Of a stretch of DNA of 64,000 nt, positions 8,890 through 17,104 are shown piece by piece. The translations under genes and the position numbers were made by a program. Below the pieces are notes generated by a model. That model saw nothing but the letters and a program-made list of their open reading frames with translations, had not been told where the DNA came from and ran no database searches. Source of the DNA: an uncultured Candidatus Melainabacteria bacterium (GTDB lineage Bacteria > Cyanobacteriota > Vampirovibrionia > Gastranaerophilales > Gastranaerophilaceae); the NCBI GenBank assembly GCA_934757155.1, contig CAKVLI010000003.1:62001-126000 (forward strand), read 5' to 3'. Position 1 is the first letter of the stretch, and each line of letters opens with the position of its first letter.

Positions 8890-9213
8890 ATGAGTATCAG
8901 GGTTTCAGCAGTATCACAAAACAATGTAGCAAGAAATTGTTTAAAATCTGTTCAAAAAAAGGCTAAAAGTATTCCAACAATGACAATTATGCAAACTTCA
9001 AAAGCAGGTGCGATATTAGTTACAAGTTCACTGGCTGCACTGAGCGGGGTTGATTTTTTGAGCAGAACCACAAATGAAAAACAATTTGCCGGTGAGCACT
9101 ATGAATGGGTTCCACCAAGTGATTCAAGCGACTATCCTCACTATGAGCGAGTAAAAGATCCTTACAGGCAGCAGTATATACCTGGTAGCGGATCAGTTGA
9201 TTATGATAACTAA
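8890..9213 (+). CDS. Small protein of unknown function
   Basis: The ATG at 8890 is preceded by a strong AAAGGAGG (8876-8883), so an upstream in-frame GTG at 8869 is rejected. The 107-residue product starts MSIRVSAVSQNN, has one weakly hydrophobic stretch (about 40-58, KAGAILVTSSLAALSGV) and an acidic, Tyr/Pro-rich tail (HYEWVPPSDSSDY, YRQQYIPGSG). I recognise no family. A -10-like TACAAT lies at about 8858. The gene is monocistronic, closed by the hairpin at 9215-9241. Confidence 0.7.
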   Translation: MSIRVSAVSQNNVARNCLKSVQKKAKSIPTMTIMQTSKAGAILVTSSLAALSGVDFLSRTTNEKQFAGEHYEWVPPSDSSDYPHYERVKDPYRQQYIPGSGSVDYDN

Positions 9214-9214
9214 C

Positions 9215-9241
9215 AAAAAAGCGACATTATGTCGCTTTTTT
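9215..9241. terminator. Bidirectional terminator between convergent genes
   Basis: GCGAC at 9221-9225 pairs with GTCGC at 9231-9235, flanked by six A on the left and seven T on the right, so it can act in both directions. The stop codon of the minus-strand gene (9227-9229) lies in the loop, so that protein's last residues (KKAT) are encoded by the hairpin. Confidence 0.85.
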
Positions 9242-10036
9242 TGTTATTAAAGCTGAGGTGAAGGAATCTTCTATATAGTTGCTTCGCTCATAGAGAATGT
9301 TACTTCTAATAAGATTTCTATAAAGGAAAGCTTTGTTTGGATGGTTTATGTCGTACAAATCCATTATGTAAGGGCATTGAAACTCTCTAATTTTTTCACG
9401 AATATCTATAAATTCATGTTTATCGTATGTGCCTTCACAAATTAAGTCTATGTCTGAAAATTCACTATAATTAAGTGTAACTCTTGAGCCGAAAATTCGC
9501 ACAATTTTTAAGGATTCAAAGGTTAAGAAAAGTTCAACTAAACGTTTATAATGACGTTTATCAATTCCCCAAAGGCAGTAACTGTTATCATAAAATGCAT
9601 AATTCGGTTCTCTTGTGCCACCATGCAAAGATAACTGTTTAAATCTACTGTGAAATTCCTTTAAAATCTCTAAATAGGACTCATCAAATTTGTAAATATT
9701 TTTTTTATCAAAATGGTACTCGTTTGCAAATTTTAAAGCTCCAAAAAATGTTTTTTCGTCTGATATTAAGGTTTGCTCTTTTGCTGTATGGATAACATCA
9801 GAATAAAATTTTAGTTTAATATGATTGTCTGCCAGTAATTTTCTTTGCAAAATGTTCAGTGCTAATTTATACACATTTAAAAATAGATGAACAAAATTTT
9901 TGTATTCATAAGGAGTTAAATCTTGTTTGCTTTTTATTTTTAACTTGGCATATAAAACACAAAAAGATTCAATATATTTTGTTTTCCAAGGTTGGTAGAA
10001 TATAGAATTTTCTAAATATTTAGCACTACAGGTCAT
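9227..10036 (-). CDS. HEPN-like helical domain fused to an MNT-type nucleotidyltransferase
   Basis: The C-terminal third carries the minimal-nucleotidyltransferase motif IFGSRVTLNYSEFSDIDL: the G-S pair and D-x-D with normal spacing. The N-terminal part is all-helical and resembles the nucleotidyltransferase substrate-binding/HEPN fold (YKLALNILQRKLLAD, then VIHTAKEQTLISD and FGALKFANEYH). The RN-x-x-x-H motif of active HEPN RNases is not intact. It overlaps the upstream gene by 11 bases, and that gene looks like a second copy of the helical part. HEPN/MNT pairs are known as type VII toxin-antitoxin modules in which the nucleotidyltransferase AMPylates the toxin. Activity here is uncertain. 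Confidence 0.75.
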   Translation of the reverse strand: MTCSAKYLENSIFYQPWKTKYIESFCVLYAKLKIKSKQDLTPYEYKNFVHLFLNVYKLALNILQRKLLADNHIKLKFYSDVIHTAKEQTLISDEKTFFGALKFANEYHFDKKNIYKFDESYLEILKEFHSRFKQLSLHGGTREPNYAFYDNSYCLWGIDKRHYKRLVELFLTFESLKIVRIFGSRVTLNYSEFSDIDLICEGTYDKHEFIDIREKIREFQCPYIMDLYDINHPNKAFLYRNLIRSNILYERSNYIEDSFTSALITKKAT

Positions 10037-10457
10037 AACTACTTTCTATTTTTAATCTTTCATCAAAAAATTGTTCAATTTCTCTAAAAATGTTAATGAA
10101 TTTGTTTTTTAAGTATAAATTTTTAATACACGGTTCTTTTTTTTCTATTTTTTTCAGAGCTGTGTATAGTTTGTAAAAAAGCATTCCATCTTGCAATATA
10201 TTACAAGATAAAATATAGATTACTATAAGTCTGTCTTCTGAAATAAAATAACAATTATTAGCAAAAAATACCTCAAAAATTTTTAATGTCTCTTTGAAAA
10301 TTTTTAGGTATTTTCGTGTAATCAATAGCTGTGTTTCTTGAGGCAAATCTGAGTAACTATCTTTTATATCAGCTATGTATTTACAAAATTTTTCAACTTG
10401 ATTACGATAGCTGTGTTTGTATAGATATTGCCAATTTATCTCTTGTTCAAATTTCAT
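10026..10457 (-). CDS. HEPN-like all-helical protein, paralogue of its neighbour's N-terminus
   Basis: A 143-residue, Lys/Phe/Ile-rich protein without membrane segments. The stretch KYLKIFKETLKIFEVFFANN, then VIYILSCNILQDGMLFYKLYTALK, matches the pattern of the neighbour's helical domain (FLNVYKLALNILQ, then VIHTAKEQTLISDEKTFFGALK). It is therefore probably a duplicated substrate-binding/HEPN module. No Rx4-6H motif is seen. It overlaps the nucleotidyltransferase fusion by 11 bases, indicating co-expression. Composition is more AT-rich than the flanking housekeeping genes, which fits horizontal acquisition. Confidence 0.65.
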   Translation of the reverse strand: MKFEQEINWQYLYKHSYRNQVEKFCKYIADIKDSYSDLPQETQLLITRKYLKIFKETLKIFEVFFANNCYFISEDRLIVIYILSCNILQDGMLFYKLYTALKKIEKKEPCIKNLYLKNKFINIFREIEQFFDERLKIESSYDL

Positions 10458-10540
10458 CTTTGATACTCGGTTTTTCCTATTTTATTGCTAAATCAAATAA
10501 GCTAACAGCTTTTTCGTTTGCATCAAGTGTAAAAACTAAT

Positions 10541-10570
10541 AAGAGAGTTTCAAAAATTTGAAACTCTCTT
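10541..10570 (-). terminator. Terminator downstream of tRNA-fMet
   Basis: A perfect 14-bp inverted repeat (AAGAGAGTTTCAAA, two-base loop, complement) ends at 10570, ten bases beyond the tRNA 3' end on the minus strand, and is followed on that strand by T-rich sequence. It also precedes the start of the HEPN-like gene, so it insulates that gene from tRNA transcription. Confidence 0.85.
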
Positions 10571-10579
10571 ATAACTACT

Positions 10580-10656
<77 letters not shown>

Positions 10657-10662
10657 TTATTT

Positions 10663-10791
10663 AATTGTCACTTGCGTTCCACCCCTCGAGCAGTCTGGTT
10701 CCCAGACTTACCTCTCCTCGAACGTGACATTTAGTCACCTTCTCGTCGGCAGAGTATCCCGCGCCGCAGTCAATCAAGACCACAACCAATT
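10663..10791 (-). ncRNA. Candidate structured RNA of unknown family, directly upstream of tRNA-fMet
   Basis: This 129-nt stretch is clearly more GC-rich than its AT-rich flanks and has no coding character. On the minus strand I can pair AATTG with CAATT and ACTGCG with CGCAAGT as closing helices. GTGAC...GTCAC, GTCTGG-GAA-CCAGAC and TCGAG...CTCGA form internal hairpins. It ends about 8 bases before the tRNA 5' end and may be co-transcribed with it. I compared it by eye with tmRNA, RNase P, SRP, 5S, 6S, T-box and common riboswitch cores and found no convincing match. Strand and ends are inferred. Confidence 0.5.
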
Positions 10792-11070
10792 ATTAAACGC
10801 TCAAACTTTTATTTCAACCCCTAGGCTGATTTTGTCGACCTCGTTTTAAAAGAAGATAGTTTACACACTCTAATTTTACTAATATATAAACCAATTCTAT
10901 ATCGTAAAGATTTGTAACAATATATACTCTGTATTGAAATTTTATAGAATAGAAATACTTTATATAAATGTAAGCATTAAATAAACACGAAACATAACAC
11001 ACACAACCTTTCATACAACCTACACACTAACCTTCTACACACATGAGGAATTAATGAACAAGATTCCAAA

Positions 11071-11098
11071 CCTTCTTTCTTTAAGAAGGTTTTTTTTT
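11071..11098 (+). terminator. Terminator or leader attenuator upstream of dnaG
   Basis: CCTTCTT (11071-11077) pairs with AAGAAGG (11083-11089), followed by nine T. It is preceded by GGAATTAATG and GATTCCAAA, resembling the leader elements before pfp and at 54850. It lies 17 bases before the dnaG start, so either it ends an upstream transcript or it attenuates dnaG. Confidence 0.75.
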
Positions 11099-11102
11099 GT
11101 GT

Positions 11103-11108
11103 TAATAT
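11103..11108 (+). promoter_or_regulatory. Candidate -10 box giving a leaderless dnaG transcript
   Basis: TAATAT lies 6 bases before the ATG at 11115. No Shine-Dalgarno sequence is present. A start of transcription at the usual 7 bases downstream would fall on the ATG. Confidence 0.4.
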
Positions 11109-11114
11109 GTCGGT

Positions 11115-13001
11115 ATGGTGATGGCAAATTCTTTTGAAGAAGTTATTTCTCTTATCAAAGACCGGCTGGATATAGTGGATGTCGTTTCGCAATACGTTGT
11201 TTTGAAAAAGAGCGGTGCGAATTATTGGGGGCTGTGTCCTTTTCACAACGACAAGAAACCATCAATGTCCGTAAGTCCTTCAAAAGGTATCTACAAGTGT
11301 TTTTCATGTGGTGCCGGCGGAGATGCGCTTAATTTTCTTGTAAAAATTCAAAATAGAGAATACAAGGATGTTATTCTTGAACTTGCCGAAAAATTCGGAA
11401 TAGAGCTTCCGAAAAAATTCGCACCTTCAAATGAAACTAAAAGCCAAAAAGCTGACATGATTAAAGCTTGTGAAAAGGCTGCAAAATTTTACAATTTGGA
11501 ATTAAAAGCTGCGACCGATTCAAATAAAGCCATGACTTATCTTCGCGGTCGCGGAATTACTGACGAAGTTATTTCGAAATTCACGCTCGGCTGGGCGCCA
11601 AATAAATATGATTCTTTATATAAAGAGCTGCATAAAGAGTTCCAAGACGAAATTTTGGAAAAAGCAGGATTGATTCTCAAATCTAATTCAGGCGGATGGA
11701 TTGATCGATTCCGGAACAGAATTATTATTCCGATACAAAACGAAAACGGCGAATACGTTGCTTTCGGTGCAAGAGCCGTGGACGAAGGTCAAAATCCTAA
11801 GTATCTTAATTCTTCTGATTCATTAATATATAATAAGAGCAAAATCTTATATGGCTTGAATTCTGCTAAAGATGCCATAAAAACTGAAGATTCCGTTGTA
11901 ATAATGGAAGGCTATTTTGACGTGATTTCCGCTCAATCAAACGGTGTGGAAAATTGTGTTGCATCTTGCGGAACAGCAATGACTCAGGACCATATCAAAC
12001 TTCTTTCAAGATACACAAAATCAAGACGAATATTCTTGTCTTTTGATACCGATTCTGCCGGAATCAAGGCAACTAAGCGCGGAAGCGAAGTTATTAAAGA
12101 TACTTTTTCTACATTGGGAGATATCAAACAATTTGATGAGAGCCATATTTCAACAATGGATGACAATAAATATTCTTGCGAAATAAGAGTGGTTTCTCCT
12201 CCACAGGGAAAAGATCCGGATGAATTTATACGTTCAATGGGCGGAAGTGCTTTCAAAGAATATATCAAAGACGCACCGCTTTTGATTGATTTCTTGCTGA
12301 ACAATATTCTTAAAAACAAAAGTGCGGCTAAAACTCCGCAGCAGAAATCAGAGCTTGTTGAGCAAATAATTGATGTTTTGAAGGATGTTAATAACAAAAT
12401 TATTCAATCTGAGTATGTCAAAATGGTTGCAACAGTTTTGAACGTTGATGAAAATGCAATGTTAAAAGAACTTAATCGTTTGAACAACGTTGCGTCGGCT
12501 GGCAATTTTGCGGTTTCTGAAAAAAAACTTGTAACAAATTCTTCACAATTCGAAATTAAAGCGCAAAAAAATTTATTGAGCGTTTTTCTATCAACCAGCA
12601 GTTCAAATAACTATCAAAAATTAAATGAATTGTTACCTCAAGATATCATTCGAGATGAAACATTAATAATTGTAAAAAATACAATTGACAAATTGGCGTG
12701 TACAATAAATAATGTTAAGGAATTGACAAAGAATTTGTATACCGAATTCATTGAGGATGATAACTTAACACAGATACTGACTGATTTAGTCGATATGTCG
12801 GAAGCATTCAACGGGTTAGCAGAAGACGAACTGGAGAATGCAGTCAGGGAAAATATAATAAGACTTAAAAGGTGCTACGCTGATCATGAAAGCGAAAAAC
12901 TTCGTCAGCATTATAGGGAAGTCAACGATGATGATTTAGAAGCACTAAAGTTGCAGATGCAGCTAAGAGATAAAATTAAGTTAAGGACTGGAGATAAATA
13001 A
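11115..13001 (+). CDS. dnaG: DNA primase
   Basis: Synthesises RNA primers at the replication fork. The 628 residues show the CHC2 zinc-binding domain (C41, H44, C62, C65 in CPFH...CFSC), the primase core, and a TOPRIM domain with VVIMEGYFDV and FLSFDTDSAG carrying the metal-binding acidic residues. A helical C-terminal DnaB-interaction domain follows. A second ATG two codons in is an alternative start. The stop overlaps the rpoD start by one base (TAATG), the classic macromolecular-synthesis operon arrangement without rpsU. Confidence 0.97.
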   Translation: MVMANSFEEVISLIKDRLDIVDVVSQYVVLKKSGANYWGLCPFHNDKKPSMSVSPSKGIYKCFSCGAGGDALNFLVKIQNREYKDVILELAEKFGIELPKKFAPSNETKSQKADMIKACEKAAKFYNLELKAATDSNKAMTYLRGRGITDEVISKFTLGWAPNKYDSLYKELHKEFQDEILEKAGLILKSNSGGWIDRFRNRIIIPIQNENGEYVAFGARAVDEGQNPKYLNSSDSLIYNKSKILYGLNSAKDAIKTEDSVVIMEGYFDVISAQSNGVENCVASCGTAMTQDHIKLLSRYTKSRRIFLSFDTDSAGIKATKRGSEVIKDTFSTLGDIKQFDESHISTMDDNKYSCEIRVVSPPQGKDPDEFIRSMGGSAFKEYIKDAPLLIDFLLNNILKNKSAAKTPQQKSELVEQIIDVLKDVNNKIIQSEYVKMVATVLNVDENAMLKELNRLNNVASAGNFAVSEKKLVTNSSQFEIKAQKNLLSVFLSTSSSNNYQKLNELLPQDIIRDETLIIVKNTIDKLACTINNVKELTKNLYTEFIEDDNLTQILTDLVDMSEAFNGLAEDELENAVRENIIRLKRCYADHESEKLRQHYREVNDDDLEALKLQMQLRDKIKLRTGDK

Positions 13002-14092
13002 TGACCCAAAAAAGAAACTCAAGATCATCAGTGGCAAGCGTTATGGAGGACGATAACATTGATTTACTGGATTACGATTCAGAAAAAAATGAAGACTCCG
13101 AATACATTGAAACAGACCTTGGCACTGATAATATAGAAGACATTATCGTTTCGTCTAAATTAGACGGAGTTAAGAGTGATGATTTCTATATGATGGATTC
13201 TTCTTCATCATCTTCTGAATCAGAAGCTGATACGGAAGTGCCAAAGGGTGTTGCGGTTGAAGACCCTGTTAGACTTTATTTGAGAGAAATCGGTCGTATC
13301 AAGCTCCTTTCTACAAGTGAAGAAATTGAACTTGCAAGAAAGATTATTCAAGGTGGTTCAGCTGGTGCTATTGCTAAGCGTAAACTTGTACAAGCTAACT
13401 TAAGACTTGTTGTAAGTATCGCGAAAAAATATGTAGGCAGAGGAATGTTGTTCCTTGACCTTATTCAAGAAGGTAACCTTGGTTTAATCAGAGCTGCTGA
13501 AAAATTTGATCACGAAAGAGGTTTCAAATTTTCAACTTACGCAACTTGGTGGATTAGACAAGCTATTACCAGAGCGATTGCTGATCAAGCAAGAACTATC
13601 AGAATTCCGGTTCACATGGTTGAAACTATCAACAAGTTGAAAAAAGTTACAAGAAGACTTGCTCAAGAACTTTCAAGAAAACCGACCGAAGAAGAGCTTG
13701 CTGTTGAAATGGGCGTATCTATTTCAAAATTGAGAGAAATCGTTAAGATTGCTCAAGAACCTTTGTCATTGGAAACTCCAATCGGTAAAGAAGAAGATTC
13801 AAGATTAGGCGATTTTATTGAAGATAAAGAAGCTGACGCACCTATCAAAACCGTTGCATCAGAACTCTTGAGAGAAGATTTGGCAGAAGTTCTTTGCACA
13901 CTTTCTCCTCGTGAAAGAGATGTTCTAAGACTCAGATTTGGTATGGATGACGGAAGACAAAGAACATTGGAAGAAGTCGGACAATTGTTCGGTGTAACAA
14001 GAGAACGTATCAGACAGATTGAAGCTAAAGCATTAAGGAAATTAAGACATCCTAATCGTAGCAAAAGACTCAGAGAATACGTTGAAAATTAG
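13001..14092 (+). CDS. rpoD: Primary sigma factor SigA/RpoD
   Basis: Housekeeping RNA polymerase sigma-70 factor, 363 residues. After an acidic, Ser-rich N-terminus come region 1.2 (DPVRLYLREIGRIKLLS), the strongly conserved 2.1-2.4 block (RLVVSIAKKYVGRGM, FSTYATWWIRQAITRAI), region 3, and region 4 with the -35-recognition helix (VTRERIRQIEAKALRKLRHP). The short N-terminus (no large 1.1 or non-conserved insert) and the RSKRLREYVEN tail resemble cyanobacterial SigA. Translationally coupled to dnaG and closed by a strong terminator. Confidence 0.97.
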   Translation: MTQKRNSRSSVASVMEDDNIDLLDYDSEKNEDSEYIETDLGTDNIEDIIVSSKLDGVKSDDFYMMDSSSSSSESEADTEVPKGVAVEDPVRLYLREIGRIKLLSTSEEIELARKIIQGGSAGAIAKRKLVQANLRLVVSIAKKYVGRGMLFLDLIQEGNLGLIRAAEKFDHERGFKFSTYATWWIRQAITRAIADQARTIRIPVHMVETINKLKKVTRRLAQELSRKPTEEELAVEMGVSISKLREIVKIAQEPLSLETPIGKEEDSRLGDFIEDKEADAPIKTVASELLREDLAEVLCTLSPRERDVLRLRFGMDDGRQRTLEEVGQLFGVTRERIRQIEAKALRKLRHPNRSKRLREYVEN

Positions 14093-14096
14093 TTTC

Positions 14097-14128
14097 AAAA
14101 GGGCGGTTTGTTTACAAACCGCCCTTTT
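14097..14128. terminator. rpoD terminator
   Basis: GGGCGGTTTGT (14101-14111) pairs perfectly with ACAAACCGCCC (14114-14124), flanked by four A and four T, five bases after the rpoD stop. Confidence 0.92.
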
Positions 14129-14167
14129 GATAGTAAAATGTTTTGTGTTACTAAAAGGAGTTGTGCA

Positions 14168-15160
14168 ATGGCTGCGACAGTAGAAAAAGTGTTAAGTGAA
14201 AAAAATTTGGCGGACAGAAAATCTGCTATCAAGACTATAGATACAGAGATTGAGGCTATTTCAAGACTTAAAGATTCTGTCGCGTTAGAGAATTTAACTG
14301 AAGCGCTGGACTTGATGCAAAATTCTACCGGAAGAATTATTGTTACCGGCATGGGAAAATCAGGTCATGTCGGTAAGAAAATTGCAGCGTCATTGGCTTC
14401 AACAGGAACTCCTTCGTTTTTTGTTCACCCTGCAGAAGCAAGTCATGGCGATTTGGGTATGATAACAGAGGATGATGTTGTTATTGCGATTTCAAACAGT
14501 GGTGAATCAAGAGAACTCGCGGATATTCTTAATTATTGCAAGAGATTTGGTATCAAAATCATTGCGATTACTAAAAATGCAGAAAGCTCTCTTGGCAAAG
14601 CCGGAGATGTTGTTTTGGAATTACCTAAGTATGATGAGGCTTGTCCTTTGGGACTCGCTCCGACAAGTTCTACGACTGCAACGTTGGTGTTAGGTGATAT
14701 TTTAACAGTCGGAATGATTGAAAGACGCGGTTTTTCTAAAGAAGACTTTAACCTTAGACACCCTGGCGGAAAATTGGGTTCAATCCTCAAACGCGTGGGT
14801 GATTTGATGCATACAGGTCAAGCAATGCCGATTTTGGACGAGAACTCAAATATGCAGGCAGTGCTTTTGGAAATGACTTCAAAATGTTTGGGTTGTGTCG
14901 GTTTTATCAACCAAGACGGTATATTTACAGGAATGCTAACTGATGGTGACTTGAGAAGATGTTTATCTCCTTCAATTTTGGAAGAAAAAGCCGTAAATCT
15001 TATGACAAAGAACCCTAAAACTGTTTCAAAAGATATGATTTCCGCAGAAGCGTTGAAAATTATGCATGATAAGAAGATTACGAATATGTTCGTAGTGGAA
15101 AATCAACGTCCTATCGGCGTTATCCACATTCATGACCTTCTTAACAATGGTGTTGCGTAA
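14168..15160 (+). CDS. Arabinose-5-phosphate isomerase, KpsF/GutQ/KdsD family
   Basis: Interconverts ribulose-5-phosphate and arabinose-5-phosphate, the precursor of Kdo for lipopolysaccharide. The ATG at 14168 is chosen for its AAAGGAG ribosome-binding site; the upstream frame runs into the rpoD terminator. The 330 residues hold a SIS domain (RIIVTGMGKSGHVGKKIAASL, SHGDLGMI, SNSGES) and two C-terminal CBS domains (from about residue 200, with the DGDLRRCL segment). The family match is firm, and a Kdo transferase gene at 39348-40598 supports the LPS role. Confidence 0.95.
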   Translation: MAATVEKVLSEKNLADRKSAIKTIDTEIEAISRLKDSVALENLTEALDLMQNSTGRIIVTGMGKSGHVGKKIAASLASTGTPSFFVHPAEASHGDLGMITEDDVVIAISNSGESRELADILNYCKRFGIKIIAITKNAESSLGKAGDVVLELPKYDEACPLGLAPTSSTTATLVLGDILTVGMIERRGFSKEDFNLRHPGGKLGSILKRVGDLMHTGQAMPILDENSNMQAVLLEMTSKCLGCVGFINQDGIFTGMLTDGDLRRCLSPSILEEKAVNLMTKNPKTVSKDMISAEALKIMHDKKITNMFVVENQRPIGVIHIHDLLNNGVA

Positions 15161-15228
15161 ATAATTCATGGCTTGAAAAATTTGAAAAAAGAGTTAAACT
15201 TATAATGTAAGGCATAAGGCTTAATGTT

Positions 15229-15582
15229 ATGAGTTCAATTTCATCAATAGATACCTCGATTTACTCCGGTTTGATAGAGAGCTTGAGTACAAACTCCGGC
15301 AGAAACAGTTCTGCTAATGCTGTTGTGCCAACTTCCAGCAGTTCTGATGTGGAGTCTACCAAGGTTGATTTAAGTAATTATTATTCTAACCTTCAGAATG
15401 CGGACTTGTTGACCCAATTAGGTGAAAACGTTGCGAAATCTGCGGAAGAATTAGATAATGCAATGGTTTCAGCTATCGAAAACGGTTTTACAGTTCAAGA
15501 TGCTTGCAATATAAAGGCTGCACAAGCAGCGTATAAAGCTAATTGTACGGTTTTGCAATCCACATTTGAATTAAAAATATAA
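15229..15582 (+). CDS. Small Ser-rich protein with a flagellar-rod-like C-terminus
   Basis: A 117-residue protein with a Ser/Asn/Thr-rich N-terminal half (many SS pairs) and a helical C-terminal half. The end (ACNIKAAQAAYKANCTVLQ) resembles in pattern the C-terminal helix of flagellar rod/hook proteins (NMI-AQRAYEAN-TVI). The diagnostic N-terminal rod motif is absent and no flagellar gene is nearby. The function is unknown. A TATAAT at 15202-15207 and AAGG precede the start. The stop overlaps the convergent zinc-ribbon gene by 12 bases. Confidence 0.65.
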   Translation: MSSISSIDTSIYSGLIESLSTNSGRNSSANAVVPTSSSSDVESTKVDLSNYYSNLQNADLLTQLGENVAKSAEELDNAMVSAIENGFTVQDACNIKAAQAAYKANCTVLQSTFELKI

Positions 15583-16179
15583 ATGCCCCGTTAGATAAGG
15601 CCAACAGTTAATGAACATTGCGATGATGATTAGAGTGATTATCAGCGCAATTCCTTGTGGGGATTTGAAATCGAAGTGTTCATGGACTTCTTTTACTCTG
15701 TCTGCGTATGTGTCGATAAAATGTATTAAGTACAAAACAGAGAAAAATATGATGTAGTAAGGATTATACTCCAAAGTTACATTGTATTTTACTTCTGTGT
15801 ATCTTTGAATCATCTTCAGCACGCGATATGTAAGTCCAGTAAGAATTGCGTACTGTCCGACCATGAACAGGAAGGACAAGAATGTGTTGAAGTAGAATAT
15901 GTAGACAAATAAACTGATTGTCAGCAAAACTAACAGCCATTTGAGTTTGAGGGTGTCTTTTTGCTTGATTGCTAGACAGTTTATTGCATTGTAGTTGAGG
16001 AAAAACCAAACGCTTGCGAAGAATCCGAAGGTCAAAATGTCGATTGCCAAAAAGGTTCTAAACTCTTTGAATTTGATGTTTGGCAATTCAGGCTCTTTAA
16101 ACAGTGCGCCACAGCCGGAGCATCTGTAATCGTCAACATTGACAATATTATCGCAAAATGGGCATTTAGTTTTTTCCAT
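15571..16179 (-). CDS. Zinc-ribbon membrane protein
   Basis: The 202-residue protein begins with a zinc ribbon (CPFCDNIV at 6-13, CSGCG near 20) followed by about five hydrophobic segments (about 42-62, 78-98, 100-118, 145-160, 178-198). The layout (zinc_ribbon_2 plus a DUF4234-like membrane region) is common in small bacterial membrane proteins of unknown role. It may be co-transcribed after nth, but the nth gene is to its right and the gap is 17 bases, so it probably belongs to the argS operon tail. Confidence 0.75.
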   Translation of the reverse strand: MEKTKCPFCDNIVNVDDYRCSGCGALFKEPELPNIKFKEFRTFLAIDILTFGFFASVWFFLNYNAINCLAIKQKDTLKLKWLLVLLTISLFVYIFYFNTFLSFLFMVGQYAILTGLTYRVLKMIQRYTEVKYNVTLEYNPYYIIFFSVLYLIHFIDTYADRVKEVHEHFDFKSPQGIALIITLIIIAMFINCWPYLTGHLYF

Positions 16180-16196
16180 AAGGCTATTCTAGCACA

Positions 16197-16820
16197 TTAA
16201 ATATTTTTTGCGCAATACTTATTTATGGGGCAATTTTCGCAATCCGGTTTTTGCGGCTTGCAAACATTCTGACCGTGAGTTACGAGCAGAGTGTTTATAT
16301 CAATCCAATATTTAACAGGTAGTTTTGCACGAAGTGCAAATTCAGTTTCCCCGGGTGTTTTGGTTTTGACATAACCCAAACGATTAAAGATTCTGTGGAC
16401 GTGGACATCTACGCAGATTGCAGGCTTGTTAAATCCTCTTGAAAGAACCAAGTTTGCGGTTTTTCTGCCAACGCCGTTGAATTTTATCAAATCCTCAATC
16501 TCGTCAGGACATTTTCCGCCGAGTTCTTCGTCAATAATTCTTGAAAGCTCAATGATTTGTTTTGCTTTGTTCTCGTAAAATCCAACCGGATAAATTGCCT
16601 TGGCGAGCTTTTCGACTCTGACATTTTTCATCTCGGTAGGAGTCTTTGCAAGTTCTAACATTCTCAAGGTTGCAGGATAAGTAGTTTTGTCGTTTGTCCT
16701 AAGGCTTAAAATGCACGCAATCAAAACTAGGTAAGGGTCGTTGAAGGAATCCATTAACCCTACAAAATCGCTTTTTTTCTGTTTTGCATCTTTAAGTGCC
16801 TGAACAATTTCGTCTATCAT
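16197..16820 (-). CDS. nth: Endonuclease III (DNA glycosylase/AP lyase)
   Basis: Base-excision repair of oxidised pyrimidines. The 207 residues contain the helix-hairpin-helix LIKFNGVGRKTANLV with catalytic Lys120, catalytic Asp138 in CVDVHVHR, and the C-terminal [4Fe-4S] cluster cysteines C187, C194, C197 and C203 (spacing 6-2-5). All key residues are intact. It overlaps the MNT nucleotidyltransferase gene by four bases, so this repair gene is translated from the same message as the HEPN-MNT pair. Confidence 0.96.
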   Translation of the reverse strand: MIDEIVQALKDAKQKKSDFVGLMDSFNDPYLVLIACILSLRTNDKTTYPATLRMLELAKTPTEMKNVRVEKLAKAIYPVGFYENKAKQIIELSRIIDEELGGKCPDEIEDLIKFNGVGRKTANLVLSRGFNKPAICVDVHVHRIFNRLGYVKTKTPGETEFALRAKLPVKYWIDINTLLVTHGQNVCKPQKPDCENCPINKYCAKNI

Positions 16821-17104
16821 AGGTTTACGAAATCCTCTTTTATAAGTTTGTAAAAATCTTCATTGACATCGTATGCCAAATTTACGACAAAAGGCAAATC
16901 ACTGTTATCAAAAGCTGATTTTAAAGCTTCTATATCAGGTACCAAGACTTCATCGGAAGATTTTATATAAATATCAAAATCCGATAATGGGCGAAAATTC
17001 CCTTTAACGCGCGAACCATAGCCCCAAAACTCATAACGGTTTTTAAAAGGTTCTAATATTGATTTAACAATAGTCAGTTCTTTTTCGCTTAAACCTTTAA
17101 TCAC
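16817..17104 (-). CDS. mntA: MNT-type minimal nucleotidyltransferase (antitoxin-like)
   Basis: A 95-residue minimal nucleotidyltransferase. The motif GYGSRVKGNFRPLSDFDIYI gives G30-S31 and the metal-binding D42 and D44. In characterised MntA/HepT pairs, this protein AMPylates the HEPN toxin and so neutralises it (type VII toxin-antitoxin); others serve as orphan nucleotidyltransferases of unknown target. It overlaps the HEPN gene by eight bases and nth by four. Name by analogy to the pair; activity is inferred. Confidence 0.85.
   Translation of the reverse strand: MIKGLSEKELTIVKSILEPFKNRYEFWGYGSRVKGNFRPLSDFDIYIKSSDEVLVPDIEALKSAFDNSDLPFVVNLAYDVNEDFYKLIKEDFVNL

Larger units (their letters stand above)
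10657..11114. other. Intergenic region between tRNA-fMet and dnaG
   Basis: Apart from the structured-RNA candidate (10663-10791), this 458-base gap has an AT-rich stretch (about 10850-10990) and a C/A-rich stretch with repeated ACACAC/CATAC words (10990-11045). A terminator hairpin and the dnaG promoter region follow. No credible ORF on either strand. Confidence 0.6.

Noticed and set aside
10663..10791. T-box or tmRNA
   Set aside because: GGGTGGAAC and GGCTGATTTTG words resemble them, but the diagnostic T-box sequence, tag reading frame and tRNA-like ends are absent.
15229..15582. Flagellar rod protein
   Set aside because: Only the C-terminal helix pattern is similar; the N-terminal rod motif and any flagellar neighbour are missing.
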